Source of the DNA: Chromatiales bacterium
GTDB taxonomy: Bacteria; Pseudomonadota; Gammaproteobacteria; Xanthomonadales; SZUA-36
Length of the DNA: 60,138 bases
Direction: 5' to 3'
Assembly (NCBI GenBank): GCA_024640045.1
Contig: JAHEFS010000228.1
Span: forward strand, 1-60,138
Shown: positions 35,280 to 45,543 of the stretch, piece after piece
How the letters are laid out: every line of letters begins with the position of its first letter
How positions within the stretch are numbered: position 1 is the stretch's first letter
Program-made: the position numbers and the translations under genes
The notes under the pieces: generated by a model
What the model was told of the DNA's origin: nothing
Databases searched by the model: none
What the model saw: only the letters and a program-made list of their open reading frames with translations

Positions 35280-35636
35280 ATGAACCAGAGGGGTGCCCTG
35301 GCGGGGTTGTCCGCTGAGCTGCAGAACTTTGCAGATGAGCGCGACTGGCAGCAATTTCACACACCAAAAAACCTGGCGATGGCCCTGGCCGTTGAAGCAT
35401 CTGAAATTCTGGAATTATTTCAATGGATGACAGCGAAAGAAAGCCAAGAACTCAGTGATAGCAAGTGCCTGGAGTTGGCAGACGAATTGGCTGACACCTT
35501 CGTCTACCTGATCAGGCTGGCTGATATGACCGGAATCGACCTGTTACAGGCTACCCGGGACAAGATCGCTCGGAACCATGAAAAATACCCTGCCGACCTG
35601 GTCAAAGGTTCGGCTAAAAAATATTCCGAGTACTGA
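35280..35636 (+). CDS. MazG-like nucleotide pyrophosphohydrolase
   Basis: The protein has 118 residues and fits the all-alpha NTP pyrophosphatase superfamily (RS21-C6/YpjD type). The magnesium site is visible as E-x-x-E in ALAVEASEILELFQW and E-x-x-D in LADELADTFVYLIRLAD. The N-terminal FADERDWQQFHTPKNLAMAL is typical. Such enzymes clean up non-canonical dNTPs or control dCTP. AGAGGA precedes the ATG. It has no operon partner; the next gene converges. Confidence 0.88.
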   Translation: MNQRGALAGLSAELQNFADERDWQQFHTPKNLAMALAVEASEILELFQWMTAKESQELSDSKCLELADELADTFVYLIRLADMTGIDLLQATRDKIARNHEKYPADLVKGSAKKYSEY

Positions 35637-35741
35637 CATAAGTCTCATTCCGGCGACGCTGCCTGTCGCCAGGGAACCCCCAGGACGACTGACCGCTAAC
35701 CGTGCGCTGAGATTTAAATTGCGGAGGAAAAGACTTGAGGT

Positions 35742-35773
35742 AAAAAAAACGGCGGCGCCTTGGGCGCCGCCGT
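35742..35773 (-). terminator. Strong intrinsic terminator of katG
   Basis: Read on the minus strand, an 11-bp GC-rich perfect stem (ACGGCGGCGCC and its complement, 35749-35773) with a three-base loop is followed by eight T (35742-35749). It lies 47 bp after the katG stop. On the plus strand the A-tract precedes the stem and no T-run follows, so it is directional. Confidence 0.9.
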
Positions 35774-35819
35774 TCCGGGCATTACATGTTGAGAATACTC
35801 AGATAAAACTCAACACAAG

Positions 35820-38129
<2,310 letters not shown>

Positions 38130-38172
38130 TCAGTGCAGACATTAGAGCGTACCCGGGTCGCGAAATCGAATT

Positions 38173-38185
38173 GATAATTCTTATC
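38173..38185. promoter_or_regulatory. Inverted repeat upstream of katG, possible peroxide/iron-sensing operator
   Basis: GATAATTCTTATC consists of GATAA inverted as TTATC around three bases, 80 bp upstream of the katG start in a 406-bp intergenic region (38094-38499). A second AT-rich segment (ATTGATTCTATGAAT) follows about ten bases on. The arrangement recalls OxyR or Fur-type sites, but neither match is exact. The region 38210-38400 shows no ORF or clear structure. Confidence 0.4.
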
Positions 38186-38429
38186 CCAATCATTGATTCT
38201 ATGAATACCAAATACGTATTTAATTAATATTTCGTATGCTTTTCGATCGGCCAACGCGCTTCCTGTCGGCGGATTTTCTGGCCAGCAGGTTCAACCTCAC
38301 GGACCACTGGCAGCGTAACCTGCCAAGTGTACGGCCCTGAACCTTAACGGAACCTTAAATGTCACGCTTCGAGTGATCTGCTGATTTCGATTGCTGTCCA
38401 GGATTTCAGAAGCTTGAAGTAAATAAGAC

Positions 38430-38471
38430 TTTACATTTTGTAACCTAATACGTAATATATGTAAATGTTAC
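38430..38471 (+). promoter_or_regulatory. Promoter with two inverted-repeat operators for the membrane protein/XRE operon
   Basis: A -35 TTTACA (38430-38435) and a -10 TAATAT (38453-38458) are 17 bp apart in very AT-rich DNA. TTACATTTTGTAA (38431-38443) is a perfect inverted repeat covering the -35. GTAAATGTTAC (38461-38471) is another, just after the -10, and shares the GTAA/TTAC half-site. The centres are 29 bp apart, close to three helical turns. This fits autorepression by the XRE regulator encoded downstream. Confidence 0.6.
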
Positions 38472-38499
38472 TTTACTTTTAGACAAAGGAGATAGACAC

Positions 38500-38922
38500 A
38501 TGAACACTTCCACACCATCGGCCGGAGGCTGGGCCTCGAAAAACTCCCGAAACACACGCGTGCTCGCTTACTGGACCAGCGCGTGGGTCATTTCCCACGC
38601 ATTAGCCGTTTTTGGCCCGAAATTTCTCTGGATGGACAACACCCTGCTGACAGCTCTGGCGGTCGTTGCCAATGTGGCGCTGGGTACCGGCATGGTCCTG
38701 GCCAACCGGCGGCAATTGCGGGGCCTCGACGAACTGCAGCAGCAAATTCAGATGCAAGCCATGGGCCTGACTCTTGGCGTGGGGCTGGTGGCCGGTCTGG
38801 CCTACGCGACACTGGATACCACCAACCTGATTCCCGGGGATGCGGAAATTGGGCACCTGGTCATCCTGATGGGCCTGACCTATCTGTTGGGCACGATCAT
38901 GGGCGCGAGGAAATACCGGTGA
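38500..38922 (+). CDS. Small integral membrane protein of an XRE two-gene operon
   Basis: The 140-residue protein has about four hydrophobic helices (VLAYWTSAWVISHALAVFG, NTLLTALAVVANVALGTGMV, MGLTLGVGLVAGLAYATL, HLVILMGLTYLLGTIMGA) joined by a charged loop with NRRQLRGLDELQQQIQMQAM. Strong AAGGAG precedes the ATG. Similar membrane-protein plus YozG-type regulator pairs occur in other bacteria. It overlaps the regulator gene by the four bases GTGA. The function is unknown. Confidence 0.8.
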   Translation: MNTSTPSAGGWASKNSRNTRVLAYWTSAWVISHALAVFGPKFLWMDNTLLTALAVVANVALGTGMVLANRRQLRGLDELQQQIQMQAMGLTLGVGLVAGLAYATLDTTNLIPGDAEIGHLVILMGLTYLLGTIMGARKYR

Positions 38923-39119
38923 AAAATCGACTGAAAGTACTTCGCGCCGAACGCGACTGGACCCAGGCAGACCTGGCCTCAAGACTCGAGGTATCGCGGC
39001 AAACAATCAACGCCATCGAGAAGGGCAAATTCGACCCCAGTTTACCCCTGGCTTTCAAGGTTTCGCGGCTGTTCGAACTGTCGATCGAGGAGATTTTTCA
39101 GGATCAAGCGGAGGCTTGA
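38919..39119 (+). CDS. XRE-family (YozG-like) HTH regulator
   Basis: The 66-residue protein is a single Cro/CI helix-turn-helix domain: LKVLRAERDWTQADLASRLE, then VSRQTINAIEKGKFDPSLPL and the closing LFELSIEEIFQ. The GTG start at 38919 overlaps the stop of the upstream membrane-protein gene, so it is translationally coupled. It probably binds the two inverted repeats in the operon promoter. Its 3' end overlaps the convergent membrane gene by 16 bp. Confidence 0.87.
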   Translation: MKNRLKVLRAERDWTQADLASRLEVSRQTINAIEKGKFDPSLPLAFKVSRLFELSIEEIFQDQAEA

Positions 39120-39970
39120 GCCTCCCCTTCGCGGGCGTGCTCCTCTTCGGTCTCCTCCTGCCACTGGAAGATGTTCATTTCGATGAAGATGAAGGCCAGC
39201 AACCAGAGGAAGGCATCCCAGAAGTCGAGAAAGTCACCTTCTACTCCCCAGTAAGCCGCTGCCAGGAACAGGGTGCCGTAGAGTACTCCCTTGGCCCAGC
39301 GGCCGATCCGGATCATCTTCGTAGTCAGGCGTTCGCGGATCTGCAGGAAGACCTCGACCTCCAATAACACCACAATGACCAGCCAGTCGGCAGCATTGAT
39401 GATATCCACCCAGCCCATCCACAAGGCACCCTGCATCCCCGCTTCGGTTGCGATGATCGAAGTTCCTTCTATACGCAACAGGCTCTCTCCCTGCATGGCC
39501 AGGCAAGCGGCCTCGTCGATCGGCAGGTATTCATCCAGTCCTGAGACCCAGGTGAACTCGGTGCCGATCAGTGCGCAAAGGTCCGGGATTGAGAATGGCA
39601 CCAGGTTATTAATGACCGAATACTTGTAGCAATAGCCGTAAAACGCATAGAGGATGAAGAAATAGGACACACCCCTGATACCGGTAAACAACCACTTGAG
39701 ATTGCCTTTCAGTTTGTCGTCATCGATGACCGCCGTTTCCAGTTCAAACAGCAACAACAGGATGAGCCAGGCCGCCGTGTCGATGGTGGCCGAGTAGGCC
39801 TCCACCACGTTGCGCCATGAGACTGAATCGCCGAAGGTCTGGGCACTGGCCGCAAGATCTTCCTGGAAAAACAGGAACACGTTCCACAATAGCAACGTGT
39901 AAATGGTGTACTTGAAGGCCCGGAACACGGTGTGGGGCTTCAGCCCGGCCCTTCTCAACAAAGCCTGCAT
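39104..39970 (-). CDS. Six-helix membrane protein in the polyamine operon
   Basis: The 288-residue protein has hydrophobic helices at about residues 20-37, 62-80, 92-112, 185-205, 222-240 and 247-265, plus a periplasmic or cytoplasmic loop of about 70 residues between helices 3 and 4. Three helices repeat a motif: AAWLILLLLFELE, AADWLVIVVLLEVE and FLWLLAFIFIEMN, each ending in buried acidic residues. The tail is very acidic (EETEEEHAREGEAQ). It starts six bases after the PuuD-like stop, so it is the last gene of that operon. A link to polyamine handling is inferred from context. I recognise no family. Confidence 0.75.
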   Translation of the reverse strand: MQALLRRAGLKPHTVFRAFKYTIYTLLLWNVFLFFQEDLAASAQTFGDSVSWRNVVEAYSATIDTAAWLILLLLFELETAVIDDDKLKGNLKWLFTGIRGVSYFFILYAFYGYCYKYSVINNLVPFSIPDLCALIGTEFTWVSGLDEYLPIDEAACLAMQGESLLRIEGTSIIATEAGMQGALWMGWVDIINAADWLVIVVLLEVEVFLQIRERLTTKMIRIGRWAKGVLYGTLFLAAAYWGVEGDFLDFWDAFLWLLAFIFIEMNIFQWQEETEEEHAREGEAQASA

Positions 39971-39975
39971 CTTTC

Positions 39976-40752
39976 TTACCCGAAACTCCGGTCCAGGCCG
40001 CGAGAACGATAGCTGCGGCAGGCATCACCGAAGGCTTCGAAGATGGCCAGGGAAGCAGGATTTCCCCGCACCTGCCACTCTGGATGCCATTGCACAGCCA
40101 GGGTAAAACCGGGCGCGTCTTCAACCATGAACGCTTCGACCAGGCCATCATCGGCCCGGGCCTCGACCCGCAGACCTTCACCCAGCCGGTCAAGGCCCTG
40201 CGAGTGCAGCGAGTTAACTGCTGTGCCTTCAAGCCCGGTGATTTTCCGCAACAGGCCACCCGGGACGAACTCCACGTTGTGCGAGAGGCCATACTGAACC
40301 TCCAGCGGGTCGTCGGGGTTTTCCTTGTGCAGGTGGTAACCCGGGACTTCGTGGACTTTCTGATAAAGGCTGCCGCCAAATGCGACGTTGATTTCCTGAA
40401 AACCCCGGCAGACCGCGAATAAAGGTAAACCCAGCCGGATGGCGGCCGGGATCAACGCCAGTGCCGCCGTGTCTCGCTCCGGATCATGCCAGGTACCGGG
40501 TTCACTGGGGTCGCCAAAATAGTGCTGAGGTTCCACGTTAGACGGGCTCCCGGTCAGGAACAGACCGTCAAGCCGGCCCAGAATGTCCAGTACGTCGAAA
40601 TCATCGGCCAGCAGTGGCAGCCCTACCGGATAGGCTTCCGCTCCATCGGAAACCGCACGCAGGTATTTCTCCCCGACCATGTGGAAGGGGTGCGGGCCAA
40701 CCATACGGCGATCCGAGATCACCCCGATCAGTGGGCGATGACTCTTGCTCAT
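39976..40752 (-). CDS. puuD: PuuD-like gamma-glutamyl-GABA hydrolase (peptidase C26)
   Basis: This class I glutamine-amidotransferase-like hydrolase releases GABA from gamma-glutamyl-GABA in the Puu pathway. The nucleophile is in LFAVCRGFQEINVAFGG, and the His-Glu pair is in AVQWHPEW. RLDGLFLTGSPSNVEP is the conserved core strand. Its 258 residues match E. coli PuuD. The ATG overlaps the agmatinase stop (ATGA). No glutamylputrescine synthetase gene is in the window, so the substrate may differ from E. coli. Confidence 0.85.
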   Translation of the reverse strand: MSKSHRPLIGVISDRRMVGPHPFHMVGEKYLRAVSDGAEAYPVGLPLLADDFDVLDILGRLDGLFLTGSPSNVEPQHYFGDPSEPGTWHDPERDTAALALIPAAIRLGLPLFAVCRGFQEINVAFGGSLYQKVHEVPGYHLHKENPDDPLEVQYGLSHNVEFVPGGLLRKITGLEGTAVNSLHSQGLDRLGEGLRVEARADDGLVEAFMVEDAPGFTLAVQWHPEWQVRGNPASLAIFEAFGDACRSYRSRGLDRSFG

Positions 40753-41720
40753 GAACTACCGTCTTTTCCGCGGGCCGGGCTGGCCGCATACAGGCAGAGC
40801 AACTCGGCCGCCAGTGTTGCCCCGGCAAACGCAGTGATGTCACCCGAATCGTAAGCCGGCGCTACCTCTACCAGATCCATGCCCACCATCCTCATGCCTG
40901 CCAGTCCACGAATGATCTCCAGCGCCTGAAAGCTGGAAAGCCCACCGCACACCGGCGTACCGGTGCCGGGTGCGAAGGCCGGATCGAGACAGTCGATATC
41001 GAAAGTCAGGTAGACCTTACGGTCACCCACGATTTCCCGCACCCGCCGCGCTACCGCTGCAGCGCCATGTTCATGCACCCAACGCGCATCGAGAATATTG
41101 AAGCCAAGCGTATCGTCATTGGTCGTGCGCAGGCCGATCTGTACCGATCTGGCCGGGTCCACCAGCCCTTCTTTGGCCGCCCGGTAAAACATGGTCCCGT
41201 GATCGACACGATTTCCTTCATCCGGCCAGGTATCGGAATGAGCGTCGAAATGCACCAGGCTGAGTTCTCCGTGCACCTTGGCGTGCGCGCGCAGCAGCGG
41301 GTAGGAAACGAAGTGATCACCGCCCAGTGCGAGGCAGGCGGCACCGGCCTGGAGAATGCCTTCCACGTGTTTCTCGATAAAGGGCGGAATGGAAGCAGCA
41401 TCACCATAATCGAACTGGCAGTCGCCGTAATCGACGATGTTCAGTTCTTCCAATGGATCGATTTTCCAGGGATACGGCCGTGCCCACGCCATGCTCGAGG
41501 ATGCCATGCGAATCGCGCGCGGCCCGAAGCGGGCACCCGGCCGGTTACTGGTGGCCGTGTCCAGGGGAATGCCCGTAACTGCCACGTCCACGCCGGCCAG
41601 ATTACGGCTGAATTTTCGTCTCAGAAAACTCTGCGCACCGGCAAACGAAGGGCCATGCTCGATCTTGCCGCGCAGGCCTTCACCCGTAAACGCATTGTCC
41701 CAGTCTCTGTCCTGGTTCAA
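40749..41720 (-). CDS. speB: Agmatinase (ureohydrolase family)
   Basis: The enzyme hydrolyses agmatine to putrescine and urea using two Mn ions. The metal ligands appear in LALGGDHFVSYP, LVHFDAHSDTW and LTFDIDCLDPAFAPGTGTP. GIPLDTATSNRPGARFGPRA at the N-terminus is typical of agmatinase. The start is TTG 41720, eight bases after GGAGG. The length of 323 residues fits. It lies 31 bp after the aminotransferase and is coupled to puuD. A related guanidino-acid hydrolase is the main alternative. Confidence 0.88.
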   Translation of the reverse strand: MNQDRDWDNAFTGEGLRGKIEHGPSFAGAQSFLRRKFSRNLAGVDVAVTGIPLDTATSNRPGARFGPRAIRMASSSMAWARPYPWKIDPLEELNIVDYGDCQFDYGDAASIPPFIEKHVEGILQAGAACLALGGDHFVSYPLLRAHAKVHGELSLVHFDAHSDTWPDEGNRVDHGTMFYRAAKEGLVDPARSVQIGLRTTNDDTLGFNILDARWVHEHGAAAVARRVREIVGDRKVYLTFDIDCLDPAFAPGTGTPVCGGLSSFQALEIIRGLAGMRMVGMDLVEVAPAYDSGDITAFAGATLAAELLCLYAASPARGKDGSS

Positions 41721-41751
41721 GAAATTTCCTCCACCTTGGGTCCGGTGCGTT

Positions 41752-43110
41752 TCAGGCCAGCGCCGCCTCAGTCAGGTCAAGGCACTTCCAGGCTTTTTCC
41801 ACCAGTTCATCGATGTGTGCTTTCTCACACACCAGCGGCGGAGCGACAATCATGCCATCACCCACCGCCCGCATCACCAGGCCGTTCTGGAAACAGAAAT
41901 CCCGGCAGCGCATGCCGGCGTGCTGGTCCTTGTCGAACCGCTCGCGGCTGCTCTTGTCACGCACCAGCTCCAGCGCGCCGACCATACCGATGCTGCGTGC
42001 CTCACCGATAATCGGATGGTCGTCCAGCTTCGCCCAGGACTGGTTGAAGTAAGGTCCGATTTCGTTTTTCACACGTTCCACAATACCCTCGTCCCGCAGC
42101 GCCCGGATATTGGCCAGTGCCACGGCACAGGCTGCGGGGTGACCGGAGTAGGTGTAGCCATGGGCAAACTCACCGCCTTGGGCGGAAATTACCTCGCCGA
42201 CACGTTCACCAACCAACACCCCCCCCAGCGGGAGATAACCCGAGGTCACGCCCTTGGCGAAGGTGATCAGATCCGGTTCGATGCCCAGGCGGGTGGAACC
42301 GAACCACTCGCCCAAACGCCCGAACCCGGTGATTACTTCGTCGGCGATCAGCAGGATGTCGTATTTACGGCAGATGCGCTGGATTTCCGGCCAATAGGTG
42401 TCCGGGGGAATGATGACGCCACCCGCTCCCTGAACCGGCTCACCGATAAAGGCCGCTACGTTCTCGGGTCCGAGTTCCTTGATCTTTTCCTCCAGCAATC
42501 GCGCCTGGCGCAAGCCGAACTCTGCCGGTGAAAGATCGCCGCCCAGCCCGAAATGGTAGGGCTGTTCGATATGCACCACGTGATTGACCATGTCGCCAGT
42601 CTGTTCGTGCATCGCGCCCATTCCGCCGAGGGTGCCTGCGGCCACCGTGCTGCCGTGATAGGCGTTCTTGCGGCTGATGAATTTCTTGCGCTGAGGCTGC
42701 CCCACCAGGTCCCAGTAACGGCGCACCAGCTTGATATTGGTGTCGTTGGATTCAGAGCCCGAGCCGGTAAAGAAACTGAGCTTAAAACCTGGTGGGCTGA
42801 CTTCCGCAAGCAGTTGGGACAGTTCGATGGCCGGCGGGTGGGCGGTCTGGAAGAAGCTGTTGTAGTAGGGCAGTTCCTGCAATTGCCTGCAGCCGGCCTC
42901 GATCAGATCCTGCCGACCGTAACCCAGGTTGACGCACCACAGCCCTGACATGCCGTCCAGGATCTGGTTACCCTCTGAATCGTACACGTACACACCTTCG
43001 GCGCGGGTGATGATGCGCGCGCCTTTCTGTCCCAGATCATGGTGATCGGTAAAAGGGTGCAGGTAATGGTCACTGTCGGCTTTCTGCCAACTGCGGGTCT
43101 TGGAGCTCAT
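41752..43110 (-). CDS. spuC: Class III omega-aminotransferase, SpuC-like (putrescine/pyruvate)
   Basis: This PLP enzyme moves the terminal amino group of putrescine or a related diamine to pyruvate. The Schiff-base lysine is K286 in LITFAKGVTSGYLPLGG. LIADEVITGFGR holds the PLP-pyridine aspartate, and SFFTGSGSESNDTNIKL binds phosphate. Its 452 residues and the N-terminal HHDLGQKGARIITRAEGVYV match SpuC-type enzymes. It is the first gene of the operon spuC-speB-puuD-membrane protein. The substrate is inferred from this context; beta-alanine/pyruvate transaminases are close relatives. Confidence 0.87.
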   Translation of the reverse strand: MSSKTRSWQKADSDHYLHPFTDHHDLGQKGARIITRAEGVYVYDSEGNQILDGMSGLWCVNLGYGRQDLIEAGCRQLQELPYYNSFFQTAHPPAIELSQLLAEVSPPGFKLSFFTGSGSESNDTNIKLVRRYWDLVGQPQRKKFISRKNAYHGSTVAAGTLGGMGAMHEQTGDMVNHVVHIEQPYHFGLGGDLSPAEFGLRQARLLEEKIKELGPENVAAFIGEPVQGAGGVIIPPDTYWPEIQRICRKYDILLIADEVITGFGRLGEWFGSTRLGIEPDLITFAKGVTSGYLPLGGVLVGERVGEVISAQGGEFAHGYTYSGHPAACAVALANIRALRDEGIVERVKNEIGPYFNQSWAKLDDHPIIGEARSIGMVGALELVRDKSSRERFDKDQHAGMRCRDFCFQNGLVMRAVGDGMIVAPPLVCEKAHIDELVEKAWKCLDLTEAALA

Positions 43111-43163
43111 TCACTCATTTCCTTTGCCACGAGGCCGACTGGTGGTGCGGCCTGACCGGCCCT

Positions 43164-43280
43164 ATGATAACTGCAGGAGCGACCCTCGTCCTCTCCGCCG
43201 GCATCGAACATCGCCTCGAGAACTTCAGCGAGGACTTTGCCGCCTGGGTGGTATTTGTCGGACCCAGACAGCCCGTTTAA
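43164..43280 (+). pseudogene. C-terminal remnant of a cupin-domain gene
   Basis: A 38-codon frame from ATG 43164 to TAA 43278-43280 reads AGATLVLSAGIEHRLENF then FAAWVVFVGP. That is like the last beta strands of a small cupin (the common ending HRFENF..DFAVWVVFYGP). The upstream part of a cupin is missing: the frame continues only into antisense of the aminotransferase. It overlaps the MFS gene end by four bases. It is either a decayed remnant or a coincidental short ORF. Confidence 0.35.
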
Positions 43281-44563
43281 ACGCTGTCGAAACGCCGGTC
43301 AGCCCTGACCAGCAGCATCAGGGCCGCCCCCAGCAAAGCGAACCCTCCGCCCATGGCCATTGCAAAAGTCCAGCCTAGCGCCTGGGCAGTGGCTGGCACC
43401 AGCATGGCGTTGATGACACCCATGATATTGGCACCCGTGTTCATCACGCCCCCGGCTGCGCCGGCGTGTTCCCCGCCGACCGCGATGGTCGTCGCCCAGT
43501 AGGGTGCCTCGGTCATTTGATTGAAGAAGAAACAGATCACGAAGGCCGCCACGGCGAGTTGCGGTTGAGTGCTGAGCGTACCGTAGATCAGCAGTAAACC
43601 AGACACCGTCATGCCCACGACGACAGGCCAGCGGCAACCCCAGCGTAAACCGAGCCGGCGGCATAACCGGTCGCAGACCCAGCCACCCAGCGCTGCACCC
43701 ACTCCTCCGGCGATCCATTGGCTGGAAACCACCCAACCCACCGTCTGCTGGTCAAATTCACGGACGTTGGCGAGGTAATAGAAGAACCAGCTGAATACGT
43801 CGTAAAAGACGAAGTTCATGCACGAGTAGCTGAGCATCACCAACAGGACATCGCGGTTCTTCAGAATGCGACGCCAGGCGGGAGGAGCCGCTTCATCCTC
43901 AACGACATCGGGTCGACCGGCCTTGATCAGGGTGACCTCGGCCTGGTTCACGGCGGGGTGCATAGACGGCCTGTCACGCGCGTACCACCACCACAACACG
44001 GCCACCACCAATGCTGAAGGCGCTAACCACAGAAAGGCAGTGCGCCAGCCTGTTTCCAGAATCATCCAGGTGAGTACCGGGGCGGTGGCGGCAAACCCGA
44101 GTGTCAGGCCGGTACTGGACAAGCCGGTTGGAAAGGCCCACCCCCCAACGGGAAACCAGCGCTGAATAAAACTGTTGCAGATGGGAAACACCGGTGCATG
44201 CACCGCACCCACCAGGAAGCGGATCACGATCAGGCTGGTAATGATGACGACGGGTGAGGCCATTGCCGGCCCGGGCACTGCAGCGGTCACAACGGTGAGC
44301 ACAGCCCAGGCGATGGCAATCAGGGTCAGTGCCTTGCGCGGTCCCACACGATCCGCGAACAAACCGCCGGGGAACTGGAAAATTGCGTAGCCAGCCGGGA
44401 AGGCCGCCATCACCCAGCCCCACTGGACCTCGCTCAGGCCCAGGTCCTGCATCATGGTCTGCGGCGCAATGGAAAGATTGCCCCGCAGCACATAGGAAAC
44501 GAAGCTGGCGAAAATTAATATCGCCATGACGCGCCAGCGCACCGCTGTCGGGTGCTTGTTCAT
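43277..44563 (-). CDS. MFS transporter (anion:cation symporter-like)
   Basis: Twelve hydrophobic helices are visible in 428 residues. The loop 2-3 motif ADRVGPRKALTLIAIAWAV and the first helix RVMAILIFASFVSYVLRGNL resemble the ACS subgroup that moves organic acids such as hexuronates, glucarate or phthalate. ATG 44563 has GGAGAG seven bases upstream and is preferred to the longer frame. It follows the polyamine operon on the same strand after 166 bp, but is a separate unit. The substrate is unknown; an organic acid or amine metabolite is plausible. Confidence 0.85.
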   Translation of the reverse strand: MNKHPTAVRWRVMAILIFASFVSYVLRGNLSIAPQTMMQDLGLSEVQWGWVMAAFPAGYAIFQFPGGLFADRVGPRKALTLIAIAWAVLTVVTAAVPGPAMASPVVIITSLIVIRFLVGAVHAPVFPICNSFIQRWFPVGGWAFPTGLSSTGLTLGFAATAPVLTWMILETGWRTAFLWLAPSALVVAVLWWWYARDRPSMHPAVNQAEVTLIKAGRPDVVEDEAAPPAWRRILKNRDVLLVMLSYSCMNFVFYDVFSWFFYYLANVREFDQQTVGWVVSSQWIAGGVGAALGGWVCDRLCRRLGLRWGCRWPVVVGMTVSGLLLIYGTLSTQPQLAVAAFVICFFFNQMTEAPYWATTIAVGGEHAGAAGGVMNTGANIMGVINAMLVPATAQALGWTFAMAMGGGFALLGAALMLLVRADRRFDSV

Positions 44564-44668
44564 ATTTCGACTCTCCGCCTGGTAGCCGCCGTGGCCGCGG
44601 CCAGCATACCCTGCCGGCCCCAATGGACGCCAATCGAGGCGAATTTCCCCGGTTATACTCAGATCAAG

Positions 44669-45475
44669 ATGCGCACATTTGGCAAAATATGGCTGGGCCT
44701 GTTAACCGCGTGCTGGTGCCACTCAACCGCGTTAGCGGACGAGCATTCATCTTTAATTGAGCAGCTGGCCCGAACCCGGGTGAGCAATCTCGAGACCATC
44801 CTCGCTGCACAGTTCCAATCGCCGACGTCAGTGAAGGGATTTCTCACCGCTGACCCTTACCATGTGACAGCGGCGGCCACCGCGAACAAGTGGTTCAGCG
44901 ATGCAGAGACACGGCAGATGGTTTGCGCGATACGCTTCAGGGATGCTGACCGGGTCGGGTATGAACTGAGTGACTTCAATTCAGCTGCAGCGGCACTCAG
45001 CGCAGGTTTCATGGTCACCCACTATGGGCGCTGCGGGACGTGCTCACCGCTGGGGGACCTGGCGGTGTATCTCGCCACACCGGACCTGACCACACCGGCC
45101 AGGCAATGTGCCCGGAAGTTCGGCCTGGAGCGCAAGAAGCGGTGTTTCCAACAAACCATCGGCTTTAGTGAATACTGCGCCGAATCCTGGGCCTATAACG
45201 CCCAACATACGCGGCAACAGTGCCTGGGCGCCTGCATTTCCGACTACGGACTGATTAACCTGATCCTGAACCGGTACCCGGGTGGGAACACCGATGAGTC
45301 CGGCAAGCTGCGACCCTGCCTGCAGTGCGACGAGGACCACAGCGGACCCGGCTTTCAGTACAGCGCTGGCCGCACGCGCCGTAACTCAGGCATCGTATCG
45401 GCCATCCGGCGTAAGCCAGACGAAATTCGAATACTGGATCACACGGAATATTTCGGAAGCAAACCCCCGCAATAA
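44669..45475 (+). CDS. Secreted cysteine-rich protein of unknown function
   Basis: A signal peptide (MRTFGKIWLGLLTACWCHST then ALA) precedes a mature part of about 245 residues. It has at least nine cysteines, including C-x-x-C in YGRCGTCSPLGDLAVYLA and in LRPCLQCDEDHSG, and further pairs in KKRCFQQ, EYCAESW and CLGACISD. These could form disulfides or a metal site. ATG 44669 was chosen because the upstream in-frame part is not signal-like. It is divergent from the MFS gene. I recognise no characterised family. Confidence 0.72.
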   Translation: MRTFGKIWLGLLTACWCHSTALADEHSSLIEQLARTRVSNLETILAAQFQSPTSVKGFLTADPYHVTAAATANKWFSDAETRQMVCAIRFRDADRVGYELSDFNSAAAALSAGFMVTHYGRCGTCSPLGDLAVYLATPDLTTPARQCARKFGLERKKRCFQQTIGFSEYCAESWAYNAQHTRQQCLGACISDYGLINLILNRYPGGNTDESGKLRPCLQCDEDHSGPGFQYSAGRTRRNSGIVSAIRRKPDEIRILDHTEYFGSKPPQ

Positions 45476-45543
45476 TTACTTGGGGAGGCGTCAACCTGGC
45501 AATCGGCCGGTGACATCATGTGTTCGTAATGGGGTGTCCTTTA

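Noticed and set aside
41067-42531. Two plus-strand frames of 314 and 364 residues over speB and spuC
   Set aside because: Both are antisense to genes with intact catalytic motifs.
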